Source: Streptomyces noursei ATCC 11455
GTDB taxonomy: Bacteria > Actinomycetota > Actinomycetes > Streptomycetales > Streptomycetaceae
DNA length: 64,000 nt
NCBI RefSeq assembly: GCF_001704275.1
Contig: NZ_CP011533.1
Coordinates: forward strand, 4,650,001 to 4,714,000
Direction of reading: 5' to 3'
Both the position numbers and the translations under genes were made by a program. Every line of letters begins with the position of its first letter. Within the stretch, counting starts at the first letter, position 1. Positions 34,572 to 43,106 of the stretch are shown here, one piece after another. The notes under the pieces were generated by a model. It searched no databases, was not told where the DNA came from, and saw only the letters and a program-made list of their open reading frames with translations.

Positions 34572-36394
34572 AGACAGGACCTGGACGGGACGGGCGGCAG
34601 CGCCGGGGCACCGGAAGGCCGGCGCCGACCGGGACCGGGCTCCCCGAGGCCCGGGAGCGCTGGGTGCGCACCGGCGGCATCGAACTGTGCGTCGCCGAGT
34701 TCGGCGATCCGGACCGACCCACGGTGATGCTGGTGCACGGCTATCCGGACAGCAAGGAGGTCTGGTCCGAGGTCGCCCGCGGCCTGGCCGACCGCTTCCA
34801 CGTGGTGCTCTACGACGTCCGGGGCTGCGGTCGCTCCACCGCGCCGCGGCCGCTGCGCGGCGGCTTCACCCTGGAGAAGCTGACCGACGACTTCCTGGCC
34901 GTCGCGGACGCGGTCAGCCCCGACCGGCCGGTCCACCTCGTGGGCCACGACTGGGGCTCCGTCCAGGCATGGGAGTTCGCGACCGTGCGGCGCACGGAGG
35001 GCCGGATCGCCTCCTTCACCTCCATGTCCGGGCCGTCCCTGGACCACTTCGGCCACTGGATCAAGAAGCGGCTCGGGCGCCCCACCCCCGGGCGGGCCGC
35101 CCAGCTGCTCAACCAGGGCGCCAAGTCCTGGTACGTCTACCTGCTGCACACCCCCGCCCTGCCCGAACTGGCCTGGAAGGGCCCGCTCGGCAAGCGGTGG
35201 CCGGGAATCCTCCAGCGGGTGGAGAAGGTGCCCGGCGGTGACTACCCCACCGCGTCACTGCCCACCGACGCGGCCCACGGCGCCTGGCTCTACCGCGACA
35301 ACGTCCGCGCCCGGCTCCGCCACCCGCGCGCCGACGCCTACGCGCACTGCCCGGTCCAGCTCATCGTCCCGACCGGCGACGCGTTCCTCTCCCAGCGGCT
35401 CTACGACGACCTCGACCGGTGGGCGCCCCAACTGGTGCGCCGCACCCTCCCGGCCAAGCACTGGGTGCCGCGCACCCGCCCCGACCAACTCGCCGCCTGG
35501 ATCGGTGAGTTCGTCACCGCCAAGGAGGAGGGCGACCCGACGAAGGACGTCGCGGCCTCCGGTCCGTACGCCGACCGCTTCGGCGGCCAGCTGGTACTGG
35601 TGACCGGCGCGGCCAGCGGCATCGGCCGGGCGACCGCGTTCGCGTTCGCGGAGGCCGGCGCGCGGATCATCGCCGTCGACCGGGACGCCGAGGGCGCGAC
35701 CCGCACCGCCGACATGGCCCGGCTGATCGGCGCCCCGGAGGCATGGGGCGAGACCGTCGACGTCTCCGACGAGGCGGCGATGGAGAAGCTCGCCGACAAG
35801 GTCGATGCCGAGTACGGCACGGTGGACGTGCTGGTCAACAACGCCGGCATCGGACTGTCCGGCTCCTTCCTGGACACCACCTCCGAGGACTGGAAGAAGG
35901 TCCTGGACGTCAACCTGTGGGGCGTCATCCACGGCTGCCGGGCCTTCGGCCGGCGGATGGCGGACCGCGGCCAGGGCGGCCACATCGTCAACACCGCCTC
36001 GGCCGCCGCCTACCAACCGTCCCGGATCCTGCCGGCCTACAGCACCTCCAAGGCAGCCGTCCTCATGCTCAGCGAGTGCCTGCGCGCCGAGCTCGCCGGA
36101 GCGGGCATCGGCGTCACCGCCATCTGCCCCGGGCTCGTCAACACCGGTATCACCGGCACGGCCCGCTTCACCGGCGTCTCCGAGGAGGAGGAGAAGCGCC
36201 GCCAGGCCAAGGCCGCGCGGATGTACGGGATGCGCAACTACCCGCCGGAGAAGGTCGCCGACGCCATCCTGCGCGCGGTGGTCCGCAACCAGGCGGTGGT
36301 CCCGGTCACCCCCGAGGCGCGCGGCGCCCACCTGCTGTCCCGCTTCGCCCCACGGGCGCTGCGCGCCCTCGCCCGGCTCAAGCCGCCCGTGTGA
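34568..36394 (+). CDS. Epoxide hydrolase-SDR fusion (EphD-like)
   Basis: A 608-residue fusion. The N-terminal alpha/beta hydrolase covers about residues 35-320: MLVHGYPDSKEVW is the oxyanion segment, and GHDWGS holds the Asp nucleophile typical of epoxide hydrolases. The C-terminal SDR covers about 340-590: VTGAASGIGRATAF, NNAGIG and YSTSKAAV carry the catalytic Tyr/Lys. This domain order is that of mycobacterial EphD, which works on lipid epoxides. Streptomyces lacks mycolic acids, so the substrate is probably another lipid. It is coupled to the M24 peptidase and followed by a ferritin-like protein. Confidence 0.85.
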   Translation: MKTGPGRDGRQRRGTGRPAPTGTGLPEARERWVRTGGIELCVAEFGDPDRPTVMLVHGYPDSKEVWSEVARGLADRFHVVLYDVRGCGRSTAPRPLRGGFTLEKLTDDFLAVADAVSPDRPVHLVGHDWGSVQAWEFATVRRTEGRIASFTSMSGPSLDHFGHWIKKRLGRPTPGRAAQLLNQGAKSWYVYLLHTPALPELAWKGPLGKRWPGILQRVEKVPGGDYPTASLPTDAAHGAWLYRDNVRARLRHPRADAYAHCPVQLIVPTGDAFLSQRLYDDLDRWAPQLVRRTLPAKHWVPRTRPDQLAAWIGEFVTAKEEGDPTKDVAASGPYADRFGGQLVLVTGAASGIGRATAFAFAEAGARIIAVDRDAEGATRTADMARLIGAPEAWGETVDVSDEAAMEKLADKVDAEYGTVDVLVNNAGIGLSGSFLDTTSEDWKKVLDVNLWGVIHGCRAFGRRMADRGQGGHIVNTASAAAYQPSRILPAYSTSKAAVLMLSECLRAELAGAGIGVTAICPGLVNTGITGTARFTGVSEEEEKRRQAKAARMYGMRNYPPEKVADAILRAVVRNQAVVPVTPEARGAHLLSRFAPRALRALARLKPPV

Positions 36395-36521
36395 CCGGCC
36401 CGCGTCCCCATCCCGCACGCCCGCACCACGGTCCGCATCCGGTGTGCGGCCGGGCCGCACACCCCGGCCCGGCCGCCCGCCCCACCCAGGTCAGGAGAAC
36501 CGCACACGTCAGGAGCCGCTG

Positions 36522-37439
36522 ATGAGCACACCACGCCCCCAGGAGCACCACCCCATCGCGCCCCGTCGGGTCGCCTTCGACTGGCGCGAGACCCCGCTGC
36601 ACTGGATACCGGACGAGCCCACCGCCACCCATGTGATCAATGTGCTGCACCTGCTGCTCCCTGCCGGCGAGCGGTGGTTCGTCAAGGTCTTCAAGGAAGC
36701 CCTCCCCCTGATCCGGGACGAGCACCTCCTCAAGGACGTGAAGGGCTTCATGGGCCAGGAGGCCACGCACAGCGTCCAGCACGCCCACGTCCTGGACCAC
36801 CTGGCCCATCAGGGCCTCGACACCACCCCGTACACCCGGCACGTCGACTTCCTCTTCGAGCACCTCCTCGGGGAGCGGCCCCCCTTCGGCGTCCCGATCC
36901 CCGAGCAGGAGTGGCTGCGCTTCCGGCTCGCCCTGATCGCCGCCATCGAGCAGTTCACCGCCGTGCTCGGCAGCTGGGTCCTGGGCGCAGACGGCCTGGA
37001 CCACGCCGGCCCCGATCCGGTGATGCTCGATCTGCTCCGCTGGCACGGCGCCGAAGAGGTCGAGCACCGCGCGGTCGCCTTCGACATGTACCAGCACACC
37101 GGCGGCGAAGAACCCGCCCGCTACGCCCGCCGCGTCCTGGCCATGGCCGTGACCGCCCCCGTCCTGCTCTACCTCTGGTGCTGGGGCGCGACCTATCTCC
37201 TGCGCCACGACCCTCGGTTGTCCGCCCCCTCCCGCTATTCGCTGCGCGCGCACAACCGCGCCGTCCGCAAGGGGCTGTTACCCAGCTGGCGGCAACTGGG
37301 CGCGGCGATCCCCCGCTATGTCCGACGCTCCTACCACCCCTCCCAGGAAGGCTCGCTGCGTGCCGCCGTCGCCTATCTCGCCTCCTCCCCGGCCGCCCGA
37401 GCCGCAGCCGGCGCGATAGGCCGCGCGGCACTCCCGTAA
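36522..37439 (+). CDS. Ferritin-like 'metal-dependent hydrolase' (PF10118 type)
   Basis: A 305-residue helical protein. Two ExxH motifs and an extra Glu suggest a di-iron or other dinuclear site: GQEATHSVQH near residue 88, IAAIEQFTA near 143, and EEVEHRAVAF near 178. Two hydrophobic segments (LAMAVTAPVLLYLWCWGATYLL region) near 205-230 may associate with membrane. The name 'hydrolase' for this family is tentative; an oxygenase role is as likely. AGGAG precedes the ATG by 7 nt. It likely acts with the EphD-like enzyme on the same lipid. Confidence 0.75.
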   Translation: MSTPRPQEHHPIAPRRVAFDWRETPLHWIPDEPTATHVINVLHLLLPAGERWFVKVFKEALPLIRDEHLLKDVKGFMGQEATHSVQHAHVLDHLAHQGLDTTPYTRHVDFLFEHLLGERPPFGVPIPEQEWLRFRLALIAAIEQFTAVLGSWVLGADGLDHAGPDPVMLDLLRWHGAEEVEHRAVAFDMYQHTGGEEPARYARRVLAMAVTAPVLLYLWCWGATYLLRHDPRLSAPSRYSLRAHNRAVRKGLLPSWRQLGAAIPRYVRRSYHPSQEGSLRAAVAYLASSPAARAAAGAIGRAALP

Positions 37440-37836
37440 CGGCCGTCCGTGTCGGGCGGCATCAGCCGGCCGCGTCCGCCGCCACGGACCGCCTCCGCCC
37501 GACACCCGCCCGACCACTCGCCCCCGGCTGACGTACGGGGCCCGCCCGCGTCCCCGGTCGGCGTGCCGAGCCGTCCCGTGGTCCGAGCCCGGTCGCACCG
37601 ACCGTCCCGTGCGGGCGACCACCCCACCCCGACGCCGATCAGGCGGCCGTATCGTGGCACCGCCGCCCCCGGCCCGTGGCGGTACGAACGGTGGCCGGCC
37701 ACGGCCGGTGGCGCGCCCGGCCCCGGCACGGCCTCCTCGGCCTCCCTGGGCCACCGCCTCGCAGCAGCCACCCCGTGATGGCTGACCGGTAACGCGGCCT
37801 CCTGAATGAGGCGGCCGTCACGTAAGGAGCACCACA
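37440..37836. other. 397-bp gap upstream of the MerR gene
   Basis: No gene recognised. An imperfect hairpin GGCCTCCT-gaatg-AGGCGGCC at 37797-37817, 20 bp before the MerR start, may be an operator or leader structure. The rest is ordinary GC-rich sequence. Confidence 0.4.
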
Positions 37837-38910
37837 GTGACGCCCGAGCAGCCGCCGACGGCCGAGTACCGCATCGAGGACCTGGCCCACCTCAGTGGCG
37901 CCACGGTCCGCACCATCCGGGCCTACCAGGACCGGGGGCTGCTGCCCCGCCCCGAGCGTCGCGGCCGTGCCAATGTGTACGGCGACGCCCACCTGGCCCG
38001 GCTGCGCCAGATCGCCGACCTGCTCGACCGCGGTTACACCCTCGCCAGCATCAAGGAACTCCTCGAAGCCTGGGACGCCGGCCGTGACCTGGGCGGGGTC
38101 CTGGGTCTGGTCGCCGAGATCGACGGGCCGTGGACCGACGAGAAGCCGACCCGGATCACCCGCGACGACCTGGACGCCGCCTTCGGCGGTACCCCCAACG
38201 AGCAGGCGGTGACCGAGGCCGTCGAGCTCGGCGTCCTGGTGCGCGTGCCGGCGCGGGACGACGAGTTCCTGGTCCCCAGTCCACAGGAGCTCGCGGTCGC
38301 CTCCGAACTCCATGCGGCGGGTGTGCCGCTGCTGGCGATCTCCGGCCACCTGCGAGAGTTGCGCGGCCAGGTCGAACACATCGCCTCCCGTTTCCTGGAC
38401 TTCACCGCCGAGCACGTCTTCCAGTCGTTCCTGAACCATCCGCCCACCGAGGCGGAGACGGCGGAGGCCACGGCCCTGGTGCGTCGTCTCCGTCCCCTGG
38501 CCCAGCAGACCATCGACGCCGAACTCGCCCGCGCCATGCGGACACTGGCCACCCGGTACATCCATCACCACCTCGCCGAGGCCCTGTCGTCGGGAACGGC
38601 GGGCGCATCGGGGCCATCGGTGCCGTCCGGCCTGCAGGAGCCCACCGGACCCGTGCCGGAGCCAGAGCTCCACCCCGGGGCAGCGGTGCCCCCCGGGCCT
38701 ACCGCGGCCCCCCGTCCCGCGACCGGCTCGGAGGCCGTGCTGCTCCCCATCGCGGCCGTTCAGGCCGTACGCGACCTGGTGGGCCCGGAGAACACGGCCG
38801 CTTTCATCGCCGCCGCCGCACAGCGCGAGGCGCATGCCCGCGCCATGGACGCCCTGGCCGCGGCGGCCCGGGGCACCCGGACCACCGCTGAGGACGCCCC
38901 CGGACACTGA
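37837..38910 (+). CDS. MerR family transcriptional regulator
   Basis: A 357-residue protein with GTG start and AAGGAG upstream. The MerR wHTH is at residues 10-78 (YRIEDLAHLSGATVRTIRAYQDRG). A helical region of about 150 residues follows. Then there is a Pro/Gly/Ser-rich stretch (250-300) and a final helical segment. It lacks Cys or a known effector domain, so the signal is unknown. The gene stands alone between convergent and divergent neighbours. Confidence 0.85.
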   Translation: MTPEQPPTAEYRIEDLAHLSGATVRTIRAYQDRGLLPRPERRGRANVYGDAHLARLRQIADLLDRGYTLASIKELLEAWDAGRDLGGVLGLVAEIDGPWTDEKPTRITRDDLDAAFGGTPNEQAVTEAVELGVLVRVPARDDEFLVPSPQELAVASELHAAGVPLLAISGHLRELRGQVEHIASRFLDFTAEHVFQSFLNHPPTEAETAEATALVRRLRPLAQQTIDAELARAMRTLATRYIHHHLAEALSSGTAGASGPSVPSGLQEPTGPVPEPELHPGAAVPPGPTAAPRPATGSEAVLLPIAAVQAVRDLVGPENTAAFIAAAAQREAHARAMDALAAAARGTRTTAEDAPGH

Positions 38911-38911
38911 C

Positions 38912-38940
38912 CCGCCCGGAGACCCTCCTCCCCCGGGCGG
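38912..38940. terminator. Hairpin after the MerR gene
   Basis: CCGCCCGG and CCGGGCGG are perfect 8-bp arms around a 13-nt loop, starting 2 bp after the stop codon. It separates MerR from the convergent carotenoid oxygenase. Confidence 0.6.
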
Positions 38941-39048
38941 CTCCCCCCCACGGCCGGCCGCCTCGGGGCCCGCCTCGCCTGCTTCCCTCTCCAGTTGTCA
39001 AGGATCACGCCGGGCGGCCCGCCCGCCCGGCCACCCCGACGGGCTGCC

Positions 39049-40398
39049 TCAACCCGTCGGATCCGGCAGCCAGTTGCCGTGGAAGCCGTACGGCACCCGG
39101 CGTGGCAGGGAAACCGTCGCGACCGGGCCGGCGGTGATGTCCTCGGCGTCGAGGATCACGAGGTCGCTGGTGTCGGTGGTGGCGTCGTAGACGTAGGTGA
39201 TGAGCCAGCCGGGGCCGCCCGGACGGTCGTCGGCGGGGGCGAACGCCGCCTCGCCCGGGGTACGCCCCGGGCCGAAGCCATAGCGGGCCACCCCGCCGGT
39301 CCGCAGGTCGTAGCGGAGCAGGGCGCCGGGTATCGCACCGGTGCCCGGTGCCTCCGCGGCCGTGACATGGCCGAACCGGGCGGGCAGCCCGGCCAGGCGG
39401 TCGTCTATCCGGGGGAACTCGCCCATCTGGTCGTCGATTTGCTCCTCCGCCACCGTGCCCGCGGCGAGGTCGATCGTCCAGCGCCACAGGCAGGGCGGCG
39501 CATGACCGGCCAACGTGGCGTAGCGGGAGACATAGAGGACGATCCGCTGGTCGCCGTCGTCATGGGCGTTCAGCGAGTGGAAGACGTAGCAGGGGTCGAT
39601 GTCCAGCCAGCGGACCTCGCCATGGGGGTCGTCGCGGCGCAGCACGCCCAGGCGGGCCCCGTACCCCGGATCCCAGCGGTAGGGCATGCCGGCGTGGTCG
39701 CGGTCGTAAACCATCGGCAGATCCATGAAGATCACATGGCGTGCCGTCAGATGGAAGTCGTGCATCATCGTGGCGCCGGGCACGTCGACCGGACGGCTGA
39801 CCACCAACTCACCGGCCGCATCGGCCCGGTGATACGTCAGATAGGGCGCACTGGAACGGCCGTACCCGAAAAAGTGCAGCTCGCCGGTGGTGGGACAGGT
39901 CTTGGGGTGGGCGGTCATGGCAGTGGCGAGCCGGCCGCCGAAGTCATGGGGGCCGACGGTATCCAGCTCATGTCCGGGCCGACAGTCGATCTCGTAGGGG
40001 AAGGACGACTCGACCAGCGCCAGCGTGCGACCGGCGTGCCGGACGACATGGGTGTTGGCGACACCGGCGGCCAGATTGCGGCGGCCCGGCCCGTCACCGA
40101 GGCGGATGCCGTCGGTGAAGGTCGAGGTCCGGACCCAGCGATTGCGGTACGAGACGGCCCGGCCGCCCTCCAGGCGCACGCCGTGGACCATGCCGTCGCC
40201 GAAGAACCAATGCCGGCTGGCGGCGTCCTGCGGGTTGGGGCCGTTGCGCAGATACCAGCCGGTGAGCTCCGGCGGGATGGTGCCGGTGGCCGGGAGGTCG
40301 TAGGCGGTCAGTTCGTCGGTGACCGGGGCGAAGTTGCCGGCCAGATGCGGTGGCGGTGCGGAGGATTCGGATACCGCGGTGGATGGGGTGACGGTCAT
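39049..40398 (-). CDS. Carotenoid cleavage oxygenase
   Basis: A 449-residue non-heme iron dioxygenase of the RPE65/CCO family. The four iron-ligand His are in TAMTAHPKT, MMHDFHLT, VFHSLNAHDD and YGFHGNWLPD, spread over the seven-bladed propeller. HFFGYGRS and GEFPRIDDR are further family motifs. The enzyme would cleave a carotenoid or stilbene-like double bond; no carotenoid synthesis genes are in the window. ATG at 40398 overlaps the upstream membrane-protein gene (ATGA). A PadR regulator diverges from the pair. Confidence 0.88.
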   Translation of the reverse strand: MTVTPSTAVSESSAPPPHLAGNFAPVTDELTAYDLPATGTIPPELTGWYLRNGPNPQDAASRHWFFGDGMVHGVRLEGGRAVSYRNRWVRTSTFTDGIRLGDGPGRRNLAAGVANTHVVRHAGRTLALVESSFPYEIDCRPGHELDTVGPHDFGGRLATAMTAHPKTCPTTGELHFFGYGRSSAPYLTYHRADAAGELVVSRPVDVPGATMMHDFHLTARHVIFMDLPMVYDRDHAGMPYRWDPGYGARLGVLRRDDPHGEVRWLDIDPCYVFHSLNAHDDGDQRIVLYVSRYATLAGHAPPCLWRWTIDLAAGTVAEEQIDDQMGEFPRIDDRLAGLPARFGHVTAAEAPGTGAIPGALLRYDLRTGGVARYGFGPGRTPGEAAFAPADDRPGGPGWLITYVYDATTDTSDLVILDAEDITAGPVATVSLPRRVPYGFHGNWLPDPTG

Positions 40399-40985
40399 GA
40401 GGCCATACCTCCCTGGGCGTCGAACCGGGCGCCGGAGTGCTGCAGGAAGCGGGCGCGGGCCCGGTCGGGATACGTGGCGGTGAACCGGACAGGAAGAACG
40501 AATCCGGCGACCTGGACGACGATCGAGAAGACGATGCCGAGGCCGTAGGCGGATATGGCGACCTGGGCGAGCGCGGACAGGGTGAAGGAAAGCGCCCAGG
40601 CCGCGGTGATCACGACGTTGATGCGCCGGAACAGCGGGGTGTCCCAGACCTCGGGCGGGGCCATCCGCCGGGCGATCGCCAGGGTGAACGGGCGCCGGAC
40701 GGCGATCGACACCCAGGAGATGAGCGCCAGCCAACCCACCGACATCGCACCGCTGTAGAGCTGGAGGTCGCTGTCGGGGCGCGTGAAGGCCAGCACGGAG
40801 AGACCGAGGAAGTAGACGATGCTGCCGTACTCCAGCAGCCGGTCCTCCAGCGAGAGTCCCGCCGCGCGGTCCGCTATCAGCAGCCCCGCCGAGGCCACCA
40901 GTCCGGCGAGCGCCCCCCACTGCCAGCCGGCGGTGGACACCCCCGCGAAGACCAGCCAGGGAACGAAGCTCCGCAGGTAGTTCAT
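40395..40985 (-). CDS. Five- to six-helix membrane protein coupled to carotenoid oxygenase
   Basis: A 196-residue protein made almost entirely of membrane helices (FVPWLVFAG, LVASAGLLIADRA, IVYFLGLSVLAF, GWLALISWVSIA, AWALSFTLSALAQV, FSIVVQVAGFVLPV). A conserved-looking loop, RRPFTLAIARRM, sits between helices 4 and 5. No family is recognised. ATG at 40985 starts directly with the first helix. Its stop overlaps the oxygenase start, so the two proteins probably work together, for example by presenting a membrane carotenoid; that is inference. Confidence 0.65.
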   Translation of the reverse strand: MNYLRSFVPWLVFAGVSTAGWQWGALAGLVASAGLLIADRAAGLSLEDRLLEYGSIVYFLGLSVLAFTRPDSDLQLYSGAMSVGWLALISWVSIAVRRPFTLAIARRMAPPEVWDTPLFRRINVVITAAWALSFTLSALAQVAISAYGLGIVFSIVVQVAGFVLPVRFTATYPDRARARFLQHSGARFDAQGGMAS

Positions 40986-41110
40986 GATCCCCCCATTTCG
41001 GTTGCGCCCGATCACCACGGACGGCAGCTCGACGGTGCGCCAGGCCGACGAACACGGCCACAACGCGTGCTGGCTTCGGGCTCTCCCCGCCCCAGCGACA
41101 TTCCAACTGT

Positions 41111-41147
41111 GACATGTCGAAGATGGAAAGTCCAGCTTTGACATGTC
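41111..41147. promoter_or_regulatory. Twin GACATGTC palindromes in the PadR divergent promoter
   Basis: GACATGTC occurs at 41111-41118 and 41140-41147, 29 bp apart. The second overlaps TTGACA (41138-41143), which with TAAAGT (41160-41165) makes a plausible promoter with 16-bp spacing. PadR proteins bind ATGT/ACAT-type palindromes, so this is probably the operator for both directions. Confidence 0.6.
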
Positions 41148-41172
41148 ACTTGTGGAAGGTAAAGTGCGAGTC

Positions 41173-41787
41173 ATGAGCCTGAGACACGCGGTACTGGGCC
41201 TGCTCTCCGAATCCCCGGCGAGCGGCTACGACCTGATGAAGCTGTTCAACGCCTCGCTCACCAGCGTCTGGCCGGCCACCCAGAGCCAGGTGTACGGCGA
41301 ACTCAACAAGCTCACGACGGCCGGTCTGGTCGAGGTCGCCGCCCACGGCCCGCGCGGCCGCAAGGAATACGCGATCACCGACGACGGCCTGGCCGAGCTG
41401 CGCCACTGGCTCACCGAGGTCGCCCCCACCGGCCCGCAGCGCCACGACGGCCTGTTGCGGGTGTTCTTCCTCGGCATCCTCACGCCGCTGGAGGCGCAGT
41501 CGTACCTGCTCACGCAGGCCGAGACCGCCGCCCGCGCCCACACCGCGTACGAGCAGATCGACCGGACCGCGGAGTGGGACGACGAGATGATCTCCGTCTA
41601 CGGGCGCATCGCCCTGGAATACGGTCTGCGGATGTCCGCGACGATGGAGGAGTGGGCCCGCTGGGCCGCCGACGAGGTGACCGGCGCGAAGGCCCGGAAG
41701 GCCGGCGAACTGGCCCGCGCACAGCGCGGCAGGGAGCGGCCGGAGCAGGACGAGCAGCCGGTGGGGGAGCGGCCCGGCGGCGACTGA
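41173..41787 (+). CDS. PadR family transcriptional regulator
   Basis: A 204-residue protein. The wHTH (LRHAVLGLLSESPASGYDLMK, shown here as two halves LRHAVLGLL and SGYDLMK) is at residues 3-80. A C-terminal dimerisation helix domain (about 90-175) and a polar tail follow. The predicted transcription start from TTGACA/TAAAGT falls about at the ATG, so the message is probably leaderless; no ribosome site is visible. It diverges from the carotenoid oxygenase pair and likely represses it. Confidence 0.88.
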   Translation: MSLRHAVLGLLSESPASGYDLMKLFNASLTSVWPATQSQVYGELNKLTTAGLVEVAAHGPRGRKEYAITDDGLAELRHWLTEVAPTGPQRHDGLLRVFFLGILTPLEAQSYLLTQAETAARAHTAYEQIDRTAEWDDEMISVYGRIALEYGLRMSATMEEWARWAADEVTGAKARKAGELARAQRGRERPEQDEQPVGERPGGD

Positions 41788-41861
41788 CGCCCGCGCCGAC
41801 CCCGCGCCTCCGCCTCCGAATAGCAGGTGCCGCGGCGACCGCTCCGCGGCATCCTGAAGGC

Positions 41862-42404
41862 ATGAACCACCAGCGCTCCGTGCGCATTTCGAAGTACCTC
41901 GCCAAACACCTGCGCCACGAACCGGAGCGGATCGGCATCACCCTCGACGCTCAGGGCTGGGTCCCGGTGGCCGCGCTGCTCGACGCTGCCGCGCGGCACG
42001 GATTCCCCTTCTCCCGAGCGGAGTTGGAGGCCGTGGTCGCCGACAACGACAAGCAGCGCTACACCCTGGAGAACGGCCGCATCCGCGCCAATCAGGGCCA
42101 TTCCGTGCGCGTCGACCTCGGTCTGCCGCCGGCGGTGCCACCCGGCTTCCTCTTCCACGGCACGGTGGCCCGCAGCGTCGCCGCCATACGGGAGGAGGGG
42201 CTGCGGCCGATGTCGCGGCTGGCCGTGCACCTCTCGTCGGACCGCGAGACCGCGTCCCGGGTCGGCGCCCGGCGCGGCAAGCCGGTGGTGCTGACCGTGG
42301 ACGCGGGGGCGATGCACCGGGCCGGCCATGTCTTCCGCGTCAGCGCCAACGGCGTCTGGCTGACCGGTCATGTGCCGCCGGAGTTCCTCCGTTTCCCCGG
42401 CTGA
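41862..42404 (+). CDS. kptA: RNA 2'-phosphotransferase (Tpt1/KptA)
   Basis: A 180-residue enzyme that moves an internal RNA 2'-phosphate to NAD+. The N-terminal winged helix includes SKYLAKHLRHEPE with the catalytic Arg-His. RANQGHSVRVD, FHGTVARSV and the late Arg/His segment (HLSSDRETASRVG) belong to the ADP-ribosyltransferase-like half. Bacteria have no known tRNA splicing that needs it, so its physiological substrate (perhaps capped or damaged RNA) is open. The gene stands alone. Confidence 0.9.
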   Translation: MNHQRSVRISKYLAKHLRHEPERIGITLDAQGWVPVAALLDAAARHGFPFSRAELEAVVADNDKQRYTLENGRIRANQGHSVRVDLGLPPAVPPGFLFHGTVARSVAAIREEGLRPMSRLAVHLSSDRETASRVGARRGKPVVLTVDAGAMHRAGHVFRVSANGVWLTGHVPPEFLRFPG

Positions 42405-42441
42405 CCCCTCACCTTGCGCAACGCCTCAGAAAGCCCGCAGG

Positions 42442-43005
42442 TCAGAGTCCTGGTGCTCCCCACACCGGGAACCACCGGGAAAGATCCTTCTCGATCGTCA
42501 GATCGTCCCCGAGCATCGCCCGCACCTGGAGTTCGAGCGGGTTGTCGCGCTTCTCTGCGTCGCCGGTGTGCGGCGCGAAGGGGTAGAACGTGCCGCGTTT
42601 GTAGAGGTAGACGAGCGCCAGTGACCGCTGTCGCGCATCGCGGAATCCCAGCAGCGAGCACAGCAGCTGCGGGCCGAACCCCGCCTCCTCCAGGGAGGTG
42701 TTGACCGCGTGCAGATCGTTGACCAGACCCGCCACGTCCTCCGAGGCGTGCCGCACCAGCAGCCATGTATAGCCGTACGCGTCCTGGGTGAACTCCACCG
42801 CGCCGTCCAGGAGCGCACGCGCCTCCTCCTGGATCCGTGCGAACGCCCCGCCCTCGACGCTCGCGAAGCACACCGATCCCAGGCCGGTCGGGGTGAATCC
42901 GGCTGCGGCCTCCAGAGTGACCGCGGCGGACGGCAGCGCGAAGAGCTGGTCCAGGTCGGGCCGTACCGGCTTGCTACGGCCGAGGATGGCGTCCAGAAAT
43001 CCCAT
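42442..43005 (-). CDS. pspAB: PspA-associated protein PspAB
   Basis: A 187-residue soluble protein starting MGFLDAILGRSKPVRPDLDQLF, a name-giving start for this actinobacterial family. No enzymatic motif is visible. It normally lies beside HtpX or PspA genes and is linked to membrane stress, with unknown mechanism. AGGAGC precedes the ATG. Here the htpX gene is 101 bp upstream in the same direction. Confidence 0.82.
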   Translation of the reverse strand: MGFLDAILGRSKPVRPDLDQLFALPSAAVTLEAAAGFTPTGLGSVCFASVEGGAFARIQEEARALLDGAVEFTQDAYGYTWLLVRHASEDVAGLVNDLHAVNTSLEEAGFGPQLLCSLLGFRDARQRSLALVYLYKRGTFYPFAPHTGDAEKRDNPLELQVRAMLGDDLTIEKDLSRWFPVWGAPGL

Positions 43006-43050
43006 GCGCGGCTTGCTCCTTGATCCCTTGCTCCGGTGACGCGACGGCGT

Positions 43051-43064
43051 GTTTCACGGGAAAC
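43051..43064. promoter_or_regulatory. Degenerate parS-like site
   Basis: GTTTCACGGGAAAC differs from the parS palindrome at one central base. With flanks it is TGTTTCACGGGAAACA. It lies in the htpX-pspAB gap. Confidence 0.4.
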
Positions 43065-43106
43065 ATCGCCACGCGCCGCTCACTGCCGTCCCTCCGACGC
43101 CGCCGC

